NCBI GenBank assembly: GCA_027080545.1
Contig: JALWRV010000299.1
Span: 1-15,733 of the forward strand
From: Parvularculaceae bacterium
GTDB lineage: Bacteria; Pseudomonadota; Alphaproteobacteria; Caulobacterales; Parvularculaceae
Length of the DNA: 15,733 nucleotides
Direction: 5' to 3'
Positions 1-8,428 of this stretch are shown in pieces. Under the pieces are notes generated by a model. The model did no database searches, was not told the DNA's origin, and saw nothing but the letters and a program-made list of their open reading frames with translations. The translations under genes were made by a program, and so were the position numbers. Position 1 is the stretch's first letter. Each line of letters opens with the position of its first letter.

Positions 1-845
1 CCCCCCGCCATGGCGAAAGCGCGAGATTGTTTTACGGGTTCCCCATTGGGGCTTTTAACCAGCGTGAATTTTTCCACTGCCCTTCCACCATCAAGATTGA
101 AATTATACCCTTGCCCATCTGAAAATATCACCAGGTGCAGGCTTCCATCTTGCTCTCGATATGCATCCATGGCGGTGACAGATTTTAGTTTGGGCAGTTT
201 TAATTTTTTTATCTCTCCCTTGGGATCAATTTGAAAAAAATTACCGTTGATATCGTGGGCAAAAACAAGCCCTTCGCGATGTTCGGTAACACAGGCTGTG
301 AAAGGTGTTCTATGGTCTATTTGTCGTGCCGTGCGTGCGTCCCCAAAGCGGCGAAATATCATAACCCCTTCAGAATTAATAAAATTACCGGAAAGGGAAG
401 AGTTCATGCAAAACCCAATAAGGGTCTCATCCTTTGGTAGGGGAAAAGTTGCGGCTTCTTCCAATGCGGCGTTACCAACATTTTTGCGCATGGCAACGAG
501 ATTGTGTCGCTGGTTATCGACGCCGTAAATCAAGGCTTCTTGATTATCAAGATAGACCACATCGGGCCGCAAAGAAAAATCTCCGGCAATTGTGTTGGAG
601 GGCTCAGCCTCAATAGAAATAAAAATCATTCCGGCCTTGCCATTGGCAATGACCGCACCGCTTTTATAGCTATAAACAGGGTGATGCCAAAAAGCGATTC
701 CACCAATATCGCCCTCAAAGGTGCCAATAAAATCAACCAATTCGATAGGAGCACCCTCAAGGTTTTTTTCTTGAGTACACGCCGTAAGCGTTAATATTGC
801 AGCAGCAACAAATAAGCTGAATTTATTCAAAATAGACATAGCCAT
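1..845 (-). CDS. Putative lipoprotein, beta-propeller/phytase-like, C-terminus beyond window
   Basis: An open frame of 281 codons runs from ATG 845 leftward off the window edge with no stop. Residues 1-23 form a lipoprotein signal: a short basic/hydrophobic stretch ending in a lipobox Leu20-Thr21-Ala22-Cys23, with Thr (not Asp) at +2, suggesting outer-membrane sorting. The remainder alternates short hydrophobic strands and turns (for example VVYLDNQEALIYGV, GLVFAHDINGNFFQID), as in a beta-propeller. The order of a 'FWHHP' segment, an 'IGFCMNSS' segment and a 'TACVTEHREGLVFA' segment resembles beta-propeller phytases (DDPAIW.HP / YG.C.Y / EGCV.D). Here the acidic pair of the phytase DDPAIW motif reads Gly-Gly, so phytase activity is doubtful. 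It lies 87 bp downstream of recG on the same strand, and a possible promoter precedes it. The frame and lipobox are seen directly; the family call is inference and could be wrong. Confidence 0.75.
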   Translation of the reverse strand, partial: MAMSILNKFSLFVAAAILTLTACTQEKNLEGAPIELVDFIGTFEGDIGGIAFWHHPVYSYKSGAVIANGKAGMIFISIEAEPSNTIAGDFSLRPDVVYLDNQEALIYGVDNQRHNLVAMRKNVGNAALEEAATFPLPKDETLIGFCMNSSLSGNFINSEGVMIFRRFGDARTARQIDHRTPFTACVTEHREGLVFAHDINGNFFQIDPKGEIKKLKLPKLKSVTAMDAYREQDGSLHLVIFSDGQGYNFNLDGGRAVEKFTLVKSPNGEPVKQSRAFAMAG

Positions 846-869
846 TTCCAGATTCGTTTCTATCCATTT

Positions 870-898
870 TTCATATCACCTAATGGGGCGCACGGCAA
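870..898 (-). promoter_or_regulatory. Possible sigma70-type promoter for the lipoprotein gene
   Basis: On the minus strand TTGCCG (898-893) and TATGAA (875-870) are separated by exactly 17 bp, ending about 25 bp before the ATG at 845. Both boxes are only partial matches to consensus. It would allow the lipoprotein to be transcribed separately from recG. Confidence 0.3.
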
Positions 899-932
899 AA
901 GGGCCATATTTCATTGGGTCCTCGCCCGGGCC

Positions 933-3032
933 TCATCCAGATCGTAGCCTTTTAATAGCTTCGTCGCGCCCAAATAGGTAGAGAAGAATACGCAAAGCGT
1001 TTCCTCTCGAGCCTTCTAGTTTCGGATTATCCTGAACGATCAGGCGCGCATCATCATGGGCCATTTCCAATAGGCTTTTATGCTCAGCTAGATCGGCCAA
1101 CCGATAGTGGGGAAAGCCTGATTGCTCTGTGCCTAAAGCATTGCCTGCGCCGCGCAGGCGTAGATCCTCTTCGGCTATGAGAAAACCATCTTCCGATTGC
1201 CGCATTATCTGCAATCTGGCTTTGGCGGTTTCCCCGAGTTGACCCTGCTCATCGGCCTGATAGAGCATCAAACAGGTTGATTTTTTATCGCCCCGGCCAA
1301 CCCGCCCCCGCAGCTGGTGTAATTGTGCCAGGCCGAACTGTTCTGCATGTTCTATGACCATTATGGTGGCATTGGGGGCATCAACCCCAACCTCAATGAC
1401 AGTGGTAGCCACCAATATTCTTATTTCGCCACGGTAAAACCCCTCAACGGCTTGGTCTTTTTCAACCGATTTCATCTTGCCATGAACCAACCCCACCTTA
1501 TCAGGAAAATAGCGTCGTAACATATCATACCGCTCTTGCGCTGCGGTCAGCGATAGCCTGTCTGATTGCTCCACCAAGGGGCAAACCCAATAAACCTGCT
1601 CCCCACGGTCAATAGCGCGTCCAATGGCTTCAATCACATGGTTTAATCGCTGCATGGGCAGGGCGCGTGTATCAACGGGCAGCCGCCCCGGCGGTTTTTC
1701 CTGAAGGCGCGATTGGTCCATATCACCATAGGTGGTGAGGGCTAAGGTTCTCGGAATCGGGGTTGCGGTGGTCACCAGCACATCGGCACGCCGCCCCTTT
1801 TCCTGTAAGGCTAGTCTTTGATGGACGCCAAAGCGATGCTGTTCATCCACTACAATCATGGCCAGATCATGATAATGAACATCTTCAGAAAACAAGGCAT
1901 GGGTGCCGATAAGAATATCCACATAGCCAGCTTCCAGCCCTCGTAAAATCGCTTGGCGTTCTTGGCCCTTATGGCTCCCTGTTAAAAGGGTGATCTGAAT
2001 ATCAATCCCTTGGGTGAGTTTTTTTAACGTATCGAAATGTTGTAAGGCGAGAATTTCCGTTGGCGCAATTAAGGCCGCTTGGGCCCCGTTTTCCACAGCA
2101 TTGACCATGGCCAGCAGTGCCACAATGGTTTTACCAGAGCCCACATCCCCTTGCAGTAACCGGATCATGCGATTTTCCGAGCGCATATCCGCATCAATGT
2201 CGCTAAGGGCCTGTTGTTGTGCTTGGGTCAGTTGGAAAGGCAAGGCGCCCAATATTTTTTCACGCAATATATGTGTTGGTGGTAAGACCCGACCCGGCAG
2301 TTTGCGATTGGCTTGACGCACCAACTGTAAGGCGATCTGATTGGCTAATAATTCATCATAGGCTAATCGTTGACGATCACGCGCTTGGGGGTTCAGCCCC
2401 ATTTTATCCGTTGGACGGTGGGCTTGTAAAAGTGCTTCTTTCCATCCCGGCCATTGATGTTTTGCTATAATGTCTGTGCGAAGCCATTCGGGTAAATCAG
2501 GTAGGCGGGCCAAGGCTTGGGCCACTGCTTTTGTCATTATTTTACCGGACAAGCCCGCAGTTAATGGATAGACTGGCTCGATCAGCGGCATCGCCGCCGC
2601 CTCATTTGCGGGCAGGTTGATTTCCGGATGCGCCATTTGCAATTCTCCCCCATAGCGCTCAACCTTACCGCTAATGATGCGGTGCGATCCCAGAGGATAG
2701 GATTTTTCGATCCAGTCTGGTTTAGCGTGAAAAAAGATCAACACAATAAATCCGCTATCATCGGAGCAGATGACTTTATAGGGCTGTCTTGTTTTCAGTT
2801 TGGGCGGCGGGTGATGGCTTTCTACCCGCACCTGAAAGGTCGCGCGTATTCCGTCCGGGGCTGCGGCGGTTCCCGGCTGATAAGTGCGATCAATAATGCC
2901 CACAGGTAAGGTCATGGTCAAATCTACGATAAGCGGACCAGCGACTTTCTGGATGAGAAGGGCAATGCGGGGCCCGACCCCATTCAGGGCTGTAATATCG
3001 GTAAAAAGAGGGTTTAGGATATCCGGTCGCAT
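933..3032 (-). CDS. recG: ATP-dependent DNA helicase RecG
   Basis: RecG is a superfamily 2 double-strand DNA translocase that regresses stalled replication forks and remodels branched recombination intermediates. The 699-residue length fits the family. Residues ~10-150 form the N-terminal wedge/OB-fold region that grips branched DNA. The helicase core follows: Walker A GDVGSGKT (295-302), Walker B/DEQH box (396-399), TATPIPRTL (422-430), ATTVIEVGVDAPN (542-554) and motif VI QLRGRVGRG (573-581). The C-terminal RecG/Mfd translocation (TRG) motif is visible as RLRGAGNALGTEQSG (625-639). All key motifs are intact. The ATG at 3032 gives the expected N-terminus. An out-of-frame ATG lies 10 bp upstream. 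It is divergent from sdhE-mfd across a 135-bp gap in which I found no convincing promoter. Confidence 0.97.
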   Translation of the reverse strand: MRPDILNPLFTDITALNGVGPRIALLIQKVAGPLIVDLTMTLPVGIIDRTYQPGTAAAPDGIRATFQVRVESHHPPPKLKTRQPYKVICSDDSGFIVLIFFHAKPDWIEKSYPLGSHRIISGKVERYGGELQMAHPEINLPANEAAAMPLIEPVYPLTAGLSGKIMTKAVAQALARLPDLPEWLRTDIIAKHQWPGWKEALLQAHRPTDKMGLNPQARDRQRLAYDELLANQIALQLVRQANRKLPGRVLPPTHILREKILGALPFQLTQAQQQALSDIDADMRSENRMIRLLQGDVGSGKTIVALLAMVNAVENGAQAALIAPTEILALQHFDTLKKLTQGIDIQITLLTGSHKGQERQAILRGLEAGYVDILIGTHALFSEDVHYHDLAMIVVDEQHRFGVHQRLALQEKGRRADVLVTTATPIPRTLALTTYGDMDQSRLQEKPPGRLPVDTRALPMQRLNHVIEAIGRAIDRGEQVYWVCPLVEQSDRLSLTAAQERYDMLRRYFPDKVGLVHGKMKSVEKDQAVEGFYRGEIRILVATTVIEVGVDAPNATIMVIEHAEQFGLAQLHQLRGRVGRGDKKSTCLMLYQADEQGQLGETAKARLQIMRQSEDGFLIAEEDLRLRGAGNALGTEQSGFPHYRLADLAEHKSLLEMAHDDARLIVQDNPKLEGSRGNALRILLYLFGRDEAIKRLRSG

Positions 3033-3167
3033 GTGGCTTCATACCCCAGATCAAGGCGATGCGGAACGCTAAAGAGTGGTATCGAAGGTGGGGCCAATTA
3101 AGGGGGTGATTTTCTTGAAGCCACAGGCTAGACCAACGGCCAAGCGAATAACAATATTGGTGCCGCC

Positions 3168-3455
3168 ATGGATGCAAGACGAAAAAAATTACTATACCGC
3201 GCCACCCATCGCGGGTTTAAAGAGGCGGATATTATCATTGGCGGCTATGTGCATCATCATGGGGATCGCATGGACGAAGCCCTCCTGGCGGATTTTGAAA
3301 AACTGTTGGCTGCCCCTGATCAGGACCTATATCAGTGGATTATGAACAAAGCGACCCCGCCAGAAACCTTCAATGGTCTGGCCTTAAAAGCCCTGCAACA
3401 ATTTGCCCAATCAACCGAAATCGCTGGCTTGGTCCGTGCGCAAACCATGGGCTAA
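3168..3455 (+). CDS. sdhE: FAD assembly factor SdhE (succinate dehydrogenase flavinylation)
   Basis: This 95-residue protein matches the SdhE/Sdh5 (DUF339, YgfY) family, a small helical cytoplasmic protein that promotes covalent attachment of FAD to the succinate dehydrogenase flavoprotein SdhA. The family signature RGxxE is present as Arg15-Gly16-Phe17-Lys18-Glu19, in the typical context of an N-terminal basic segment (MDARRKKLLYRATHRGFKE). Downstream come a typical acidic helix, DEALLADFEKLLAAPDQDLY, and the region 'WIMNKATPPE' seen in homologues. The ATG at 3168 sits directly before the conserved region. The Shine-Dalgarno is weak. Its stop is 4 bp before the preferred mfd start, so the two genes are almost certainly cotranscribed. 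The recG / sdhE / mfd order is common in Alphaproteobacteria. Confidence 0.93.
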   Translation: MDARRKKLLYRATHRGFKEADIIIGGYVHHHGDRMDEALLADFEKLLAAPDQDLYQWIMNKATPPETFNGLALKALQQFAQSTEIAGLVRAQTMG

Positions 3456-3459
3456 AAAG

Positions 3460-6400
3460 ATGAGCCAATTGCCCGCACATCATCAAAGCGCCATTGCGTC
3501 CATTAAACGTGAAACCGCGTGGACCATGTCAGGGGCATTGGGGGTCTATGGGGCACCGGAAGGGGCCGATGCCATGGCGCTGGCGGATGCGGCGCGCCAG
3601 CAAAATACTATCTGTGTCCATATTGCCAGCGATGCCGGTCGGGCCGCAGCGATGGGTCGGGCCTTAAATTTCTTCGCTAGCGATATTCCGATAATTGACT
3701 TTCCTGCTTGGGACTGTCTGCCCTTTGATCGCCTATCACCCTCTACCGATATCCAAGCCAAGCGCATGGCTGCCTTGGCGCTTTTTGAGCGCCATGATGG
3801 CAATAGTCCCTTAATTATCACCACCACGTTGAACGCTGTGTTACAGCGCACCCCACCACGAGAAATATTTTCCGATTCCAGCCTCCATATACGGGCAGGT
3901 GATGTGCTGGACAGTGATAAGCTAATCCAGTTTTTGGTGGCCAATGGGTTCGCACGGGCCAGTACCGTGCGTGAGCGAGGCGAATTTGCCGTGCGGGGGG
4001 GGTTGATTGATATCTATCCCCCAAGCGAGGAAGAGCCAATTCGCCTTGATTATTTCGGTGATGTTATCGAATCTATTCGCTGTTTTGACCCGGAATCCCA
4101 GCGCACAACGCGTCAGCAAACGGCATTTTTACTCAATCCGGCCTGCGAAGTTTTGCTCAATGAGGCAAACATTAACCGGTTTAGAAAAAACTATCGCACC
4201 CTGTTTGGTCCCGGTGGGGATGACCCGATCTATGAAGCGGTCAGCGAAGCGCGAAAAATCGCCGGTATGGAACATTGGCTACCGCTATTTTACGACCATA
4301 CTCAAAGTTTTTTCGATTTTTTAGAAGAAAAAATAATTTTCACTGATCATCAGATGGATTTGGTCTTGAAAGAACGCCTTGCCCAAATTGAGGATTATTA
4401 TTCGGTGCGCGCCGAGGCCAATCGGGACATTGAAAACAAGAACTTAAAATTTACATCCAGCCCCTATCGTCCTGTACCGCTAGAAAAAGCCTATCTCACC
4501 CAATCTGGCTGGGATCAGGGCCTCATGCGCAATCGACATCGGGCCCTTTCGCCCTTTGCCCCTCCTGAAGGGCAGCGGGCATTTTCATGGCAGGCACGCC
4601 AAGGCAGAAATTTTGCTGCAGAACGGGCTAGCGGACAGAATGTCTATGAGGCCGTGCGCGACTATTTAGCGGAAGTGAAGGATAAGAAAAAAATCATAGC
4701 CGCTTGGAGTGAAGGCTCCATGGAGCGCTTGCAATCGGTGCTTGAAGATCACGAGGCAGGCCCTTTCATTAAACTAAAAGGGTGGTCTGATGCCGCCTCC
4801 ATGGCCCATGAGAGCATAGGCATGGTCTGTCTTGGCCTTGAGCATGGGTTTGAAACTGATGCGCTATTGATCTTGTCCGAGCAAGATATTCTGGGCGATC
4901 GTCTGGTGCGCAAAGCCCCCCGCAAAAGGGCTGATAATTTTCTTACAGAAGTTTCAAACCTGTCGGTTGGCGACATTATCGTGCATGTGGATCATGGTAT
5001 TGGTCGTTTTGACGGGTTGAAAACCCTGTCCGTACACGGGGCCCCCCATGATTGTTTGCACCTGACCTATGCTGGCGGCGATAAACTATTCTTGCCCATT
5101 GAAAATATCGAACTTTTGTCGCGCTATGGGAACAATGATGCGGCAATCACCCTAGACCGGCTCGGTGGTGCGGGATGGCAAGCCCGCAAAGCGAAGCTAA
5201 AATCTCGCCTGAAGATGATGGCGTCGCAATTGATCGAAATTGCCGCCAAACGGGTAGCTAAAAAGACAAATCCGCTCTACCCTCCAGAAACAATTTGGGA
5301 TGAATTTTGTGCCCGTTTCCCTTACGCAGAAACCGGGGATCAATTAAGCGCGCTTGACGATGTATTGGCCGACTTCAAGTCAGGCACGCCCATGGATCGA
5401 TTGATATGTGGCGATGTTGGCTTTGGCAAAACGGAAATAGCCTTGCGGGGAGCCTTTATTATGGCCATGTCCGGCCGTCAGGTCGCGCTTATTGCCCCAA
5501 CAACCCTTTTGGTGCGCCAACATTTCAAAAACTTTGAACAGCGCTTTGCTGGTTTTCCTCTCAAAATTCGCCAATTGTCCCGCATGATTAATAGCAAACA
5601 GGCTCAAGAAGCCCGGAGCGGACTTGCCGATGGTACCGTGGATATTGTCATCGGAACCCACGCATTATTGAGCCAACAGACCAAATTTTCTGATCTTGGC
5701 CTTTTGGTGATAGATGAAGAACAACATTTCGGGGTCAAACATAAGGAGCGCTTAAAAGAGTTTCGTGGCGACACCCATGTCTTAACATTAACCGCCACCC
5801 CCATACCGCGCACCTTACAACTTTCCATGAGTGGCATTCGAGAGCTTTCCTTAATTGCTACGCCACCGGTAGACCGACTGGCCGTAAGAACATCCATCGG
5901 TCCTTTTGACCCCATCGTGGCGAGAGAAATGCTGCTGCGGGAACATTATCGTGGAGGGCAGAGTTTCTTCGTGGTGCCGCGCATTGCGGATCTGCCGGAT
6001 ATTGAAGATTTCCTCAAAGAGCAAGTGCCGGAGATACGCTTCCAAATAGCGCATGGCCAAATGTCACCGGGACGCCTTGATGATATTATGAACGGTTTTT
6101 ATGACGGGAAATTTGATGTTCTATTGGCAACAACCATCATTGAATCTGGCCTTGATGTGCCAACCGCCAATAGCCTCATTGTCTATCGTGCCGATATGTT
6201 CGGTCTGGCACAGCTCTATCAAATTCGTGGACGGGTAGGGCGATCAAAAATTCGCGCCTATGCCTATCTCGCAACCCCGCCCAACAAAAAACTCACTGAT
6301 AATGCCGAGCGTCGCTTAAAAGTATTGCAATCCCTGGATAGCCTAGGAGCTGGTTTTACCCTTGCGTCCCATGATCTTGATATTCGTGGCGCGGGAAATC

Positions 6401-6969
6401 TGCTAGGCGAAGAGCAATCGGGAAATGTCAAAGAGGTTGGAGTGGAGCTATACCAGCAAATGCTCGAAGAGGCCGTGGCGAGCATGCGTGCAGGGGATTT
6501 TGCCATTGAAGATAGCTGGTCACCGCAAATCAATATTGGTACCGCCGTGCTGATACCGGAAAACTATGTCAGCGACCTCGATGTGCGCATCTCCTTATAC
6601 AGAAGACTCTCAAACCTATCTCAACCCCAAGAGATTGAAGGCTTCGCCGCTGAGTTGATCGACCGGTTTGGCCCACTGCCTGAAGAGGTAGAACAATTAT
6701 TGCAAATTATCATGATTAAGGATTTATGTCGCCGCGCCAATGTAGAAAAAATAGACGCTGGCCCCAAAGGCGCATTAATCGCGTTTCGTAAAGATCAAGT
6801 GCCCAACCCGGTCGGATTGATCGATTATATCAATCAATCGCCCTATGATATGAAAGTCAGGCCCGATCAAAAATTAGTATTTCGCCAGCATTGGATTGAT
6901 GAAATGGCACGGTTGAAGGGTTGTAAAAAAATACTCGCCATCTTGGTTGATATTGCTGAAGAAAAATAA
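3460..6969 (+). CDS. mfd: Transcription-repair coupling factor Mfd
   Basis: Mfd is a dsDNA translocase that recognises RNA polymerase stalled at lesions, dislodges it and recruits UvrA for nucleotide excision repair. From ATG 3460 the product is 1169 residues, the normal family length. Domain order is complete: degenerate UvrB-homology region (~25-330, with FPAWDCLPFDRLSPS near 81-95), CarD-like RNA polymerase-interaction domain (~500-560, VGDIIVHVDHGIGRFDGL), and translocase motor with Walker A GDVGFGKT (651-658), DEEQH (752-756), TATPIPRTL (~779-787) and QIRGRVGRS (921-929). The TRG motif DLDIRGAGNLLGEEQSG (972-988) and the C-terminal autoinhibitory D7 domain follow. The frame is open upstream to an ATG at 3403, but that would overlap sdhE by 53 bp and add 19 residues unlike Mfd, so 3460 is preferred. 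It ends 2 bp from the stop of a convergent minus-strand gene. Confidence 0.96.
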   Translation: MSQLPAHHQSAIASIKRETAWTMSGALGVYGAPEGADAMALADAARQQNTICVHIASDAGRAAAMGRALNFFASDIPIIDFPAWDCLPFDRLSPSTDIQAKRMAALALFERHDGNSPLIITTTLNAVLQRTPPREIFSDSSLHIRAGDVLDSDKLIQFLVANGFARASTVRERGEFAVRGGLIDIYPPSEEEPIRLDYFGDVIESIRCFDPESQRTTRQQTAFLLNPACEVLLNEANINRFRKNYRTLFGPGGDDPIYEAVSEARKIAGMEHWLPLFYDHTQSFFDFLEEKIIFTDHQMDLVLKERLAQIEDYYSVRAEANRDIENKNLKFTSSPYRPVPLEKAYLTQSGWDQGLMRNRHRALSPFAPPEGQRAFSWQARQGRNFAAERASGQNVYEAVRDYLAEVKDKKKIIAAWSEGSMERLQSVLEDHEAGPFIKLKGWSDAASMAHESIGMVCLGLEHGFETDALLILSEQDILGDRLVRKAPRKRADNFLTEVSNLSVGDIIVHVDHGIGRFDGLKTLSVHGAPHDCLHLTYAGGDKLFLPIENIELLSRYGNNDAAITLDRLGGAGWQARKAKLKSRLKMMASQLIEIAAKRVAKKTNPLYPPETIWDEFCARFPYAETGDQLSALDDVLADFKSGTPMDRLICGDVGFGKTEIALRGAFIMAMSGRQVALIAPTTLLVRQHFKNFEQRFAGFPLKIRQLSRMINSKQAQEARSGLADGTVDIVIGTHALLSQQTKFSDLGLLVIDEEQHFGVKHKERLKEFRGDTHVLTLTATPIPRTLQLSMSGIRELSLIATPPVDRLAVRTSIGPFDPIVAREMLLREHYRGGQSFFVVPRIADLPDIEDFLKEQVPEIRFQIAHGQMSPGRLDDIMNGFYDGKFDVLLATTIIESGLDVPTANSLIVYRADMFGLAQLYQIRGRVGRSKIRAYAYLATPPNKKLTDNAERRLKVLQSLDSLGAGFTLASHDLDIRGAGNLLGEEQSGNVKEVGVELYQQMLEEAVASMRAGDFAIEDSWSPQINIGTAVLIPENYVSDLDVRISLYRRLSNLSQPQEIEGFAAELIDRFGPLPEEVEQLLQIIMIKDLCRRANVEKIDAGPKGALIAFRKDQVPNPVGLIDYINQSPYDMKVRPDQKLVFRQHWIDEMARLKGCKKILAILVDIAEEK

Positions 6970-6971
6970 TG

Positions 6972-8426
6972 CTATTGAACTAATGTTAAGTCAGGTGGTT
7001 TTTTATCGTTGGTGGGCTTGGCTTTATAGCTCACCAAAAGATGCGGTTTAGCCAGATTAATATTTTGCCGAGCGCGCTGCAATAGGCATAACATATTTTC
7101 ATCTTCGCGCATTTGTACCACAGCGCTGGCAATCGACAATCGATAGGGTTTGCCCTTATGGCGAAACGCCATCTGTCCTAGAACAGATTCGATTTTATCG
7201 CGTAGCCGTTCGGCAGCATTGAGGGTTGTGTCCTGCAAAGACAAGGCCAATAATTTATCATCCAAGCGTCCTGCCAGATGATGTTCCTCGCTCAACATGG
7301 CGGCGTAGGTCAGTGCCTCAAGTTGTATTTTATCAATGCCACTTAAATGATCGCGCCACCCCCCAGCAGTCGCAACAACCTCTACATGGAATTGCAGCAA
7401 TATAAGGGCATGGGCATGCGCATATTGCTGAGCATGGTGCAATTGACGGGCGAGATGAAATTCAAAAAAGTCGCGGGAACATAGAGGCCGGGCCTTGCTT
7501 GTCCGCTCACCAAAGCGAACACCGGCGAGAAATTCACTGGCCATACGCAGGCGACTATATTGTCTGGCAATAAGACTGATTTCAGTTGCGATAGACTCCA
7601 ACGGATCTTTTTCACTGAAAATAAAATCAGCCCCCTCAACCCCAGGCCTGGAGGATAGATGAATGGCCTCATCACACAGCAAAAAAGCGGGTAAATGTCT
7701 TAAACGATCCCGCCGTCTAACCAGGCGTAACAGGCTCGGAAATTGTTTTGCTAACCCTTCCGCAAAATAAATAATACCATCAAAGGGGGATGATTCCAGA
7801 TACAGCATCGCTTGATGAACAGAAAAAGCGCTGATCACCTCATGCCCACGATCACTTAAATTTTTGGCCAGTCCAAGGCAGGTTGGGTGAGGGGGGCCAA
7901 TGGTCAGTAGTCTGGATGATGCGGCTGGTTTCAAGGCGGCGTTAAAATTATCCTTGATCATCTGCAAGGAGCCGATCCGCAAGGCGGCCTCGTCCAGAAT
8001 AGCGCGCTTGTCCAATATTTGTCGGATATGGGCTGAAGGCGCCTGCATAGGCGTGCTTAAGGTCGATAGGGTACCAAAATCATGCAGCCATAGACGCTCG
8101 CTGACATTATGCTCTCTGGTCAGCAAAAAATGTAAAGCTATTTCTTGAGGTTTGGTTGTTGCCAGCAAGGCTTCAATTTGGTGACAAAGAGCTGGCTCTG
8201 AAAGATCCGCAACATGGCGCAGGTCAATGATAATCAACCGGGTCAGGGCGGGTAGTTGACATTCTTTAGCTACAAGATCAGGCCAAGCCATCAAGCCCAA
8301 TGTATGCCCCTCTATATCCAGCGAACTGGCGACAAGCTGCAGTCGATCATACAATTTTCCTTTTAACAGGTTCAATTGGGGTGCCGTCAAAACAATGTCT
8401 GCGGGGCTGGAGAGGGGGTCAAACAT
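6972..8426 (-). CDS. PleD/PopA-like protein: two receiver-like domains plus degenerate GGDEF domain
   Basis: A 484-residue soluble protein. Residues ~10-125 look like a receiver-like fold with an Asp in the usual phospho-acceptor context (LTRLIIIDLRH, Asp68) but without the N-terminal acidic pair. Residues ~172-288 form a second one, where the acidic pair is replaced (LLTIGPP) and the acceptor position reads Phe (FDGIIYF). Residues ~318-468 resemble a GGDEF domain in strand/helix order (DFFEFHLARQL; LILLQFHV; LRDKIESVLGQ; YRLSIASAVVQM), but the GG(D/E)EF signature is replaced by RLDDKL (387-392). Diguanylate cyclase activity is therefore unlikely; c-di-GMP or partner binding remains possible, as for Caulobacter PopA. 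Its ATG overlaps the stop of the upstream TPR-carboxypeptidase gene (TAATG), with a G-rich Shine-Dalgarno about 12 bp before it. A longer frame from 8534 would overlap that gene by 109 bp and was rejected. The domain call rests on pattern and is moderately sure. Confidence 0.8.
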   Translation of the reverse strand: MFDPLSSPADIVLTAPQLNLLKGKLYDRLQLVASSLDIEGHTLGLMAWPDLVAKECQLPALTRLIIIDLRHVADLSEPALCHQIEALLATTKPQEIALHFLLTREHNVSERLWLHDFGTLSTLSTPMQAPSAHIRQILDKRAILDEAALRIGSLQMIKDNFNAALKPAASSRLLTIGPPHPTCLGLAKNLSDRGHEVISAFSVHQAMLYLESSPFDGIIYFAEGLAKQFPSLLRLVRRRDRLRHLPAFLLCDEAIHLSSRPGVEGADFIFSEKDPLESIATEISLIARQYSRLRMASEFLAGVRFGERTSKARPLCSRDFFEFHLARQLHHAQQYAHAHALILLQFHVEVVATAGGWRDHLSGIDKIQLEALTYAAMLSEEHHLAGRLDDKLLALSLQDTTLNAAERLRDKIESVLGQMAFRHKGKPYRLSIASAVVQMREDENMLCLLQRARQNINLAKPHLLVSYKAKPTNDKKPPDLTLVQ

Positions 8427-8428
8427 TA
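8424..8428 (-). promoter_or_regulatory. TAATG stop/start overlap (translational coupling site)
   Basis: The TAA of the TPR-carboxypeptidase gene (8428-8426) shares its last A with the ATG of the receiver/GGDEF-like gene (8426-8424). A G-rich run (AGGGGGGGC) lies just upstream inside the first gene. This arrangement usually gives coupled translation, and it decides the downstream start. Confidence 0.75.

Noticed and set aside
10..794. Several overlapping plus-strand frames at the left edge
   Set aside because: They are shadows of the continuous minus-strand lipoprotein gene, which has a lipobox and stays open for 281 codons.
3403..3459. N-terminal extension of mfd from ATG 3403
   Set aside because: It would overlap sdhE by 53 bp and adds 19 residues unlike Mfd; ATG 3460, right after the sdhE stop, fits better.
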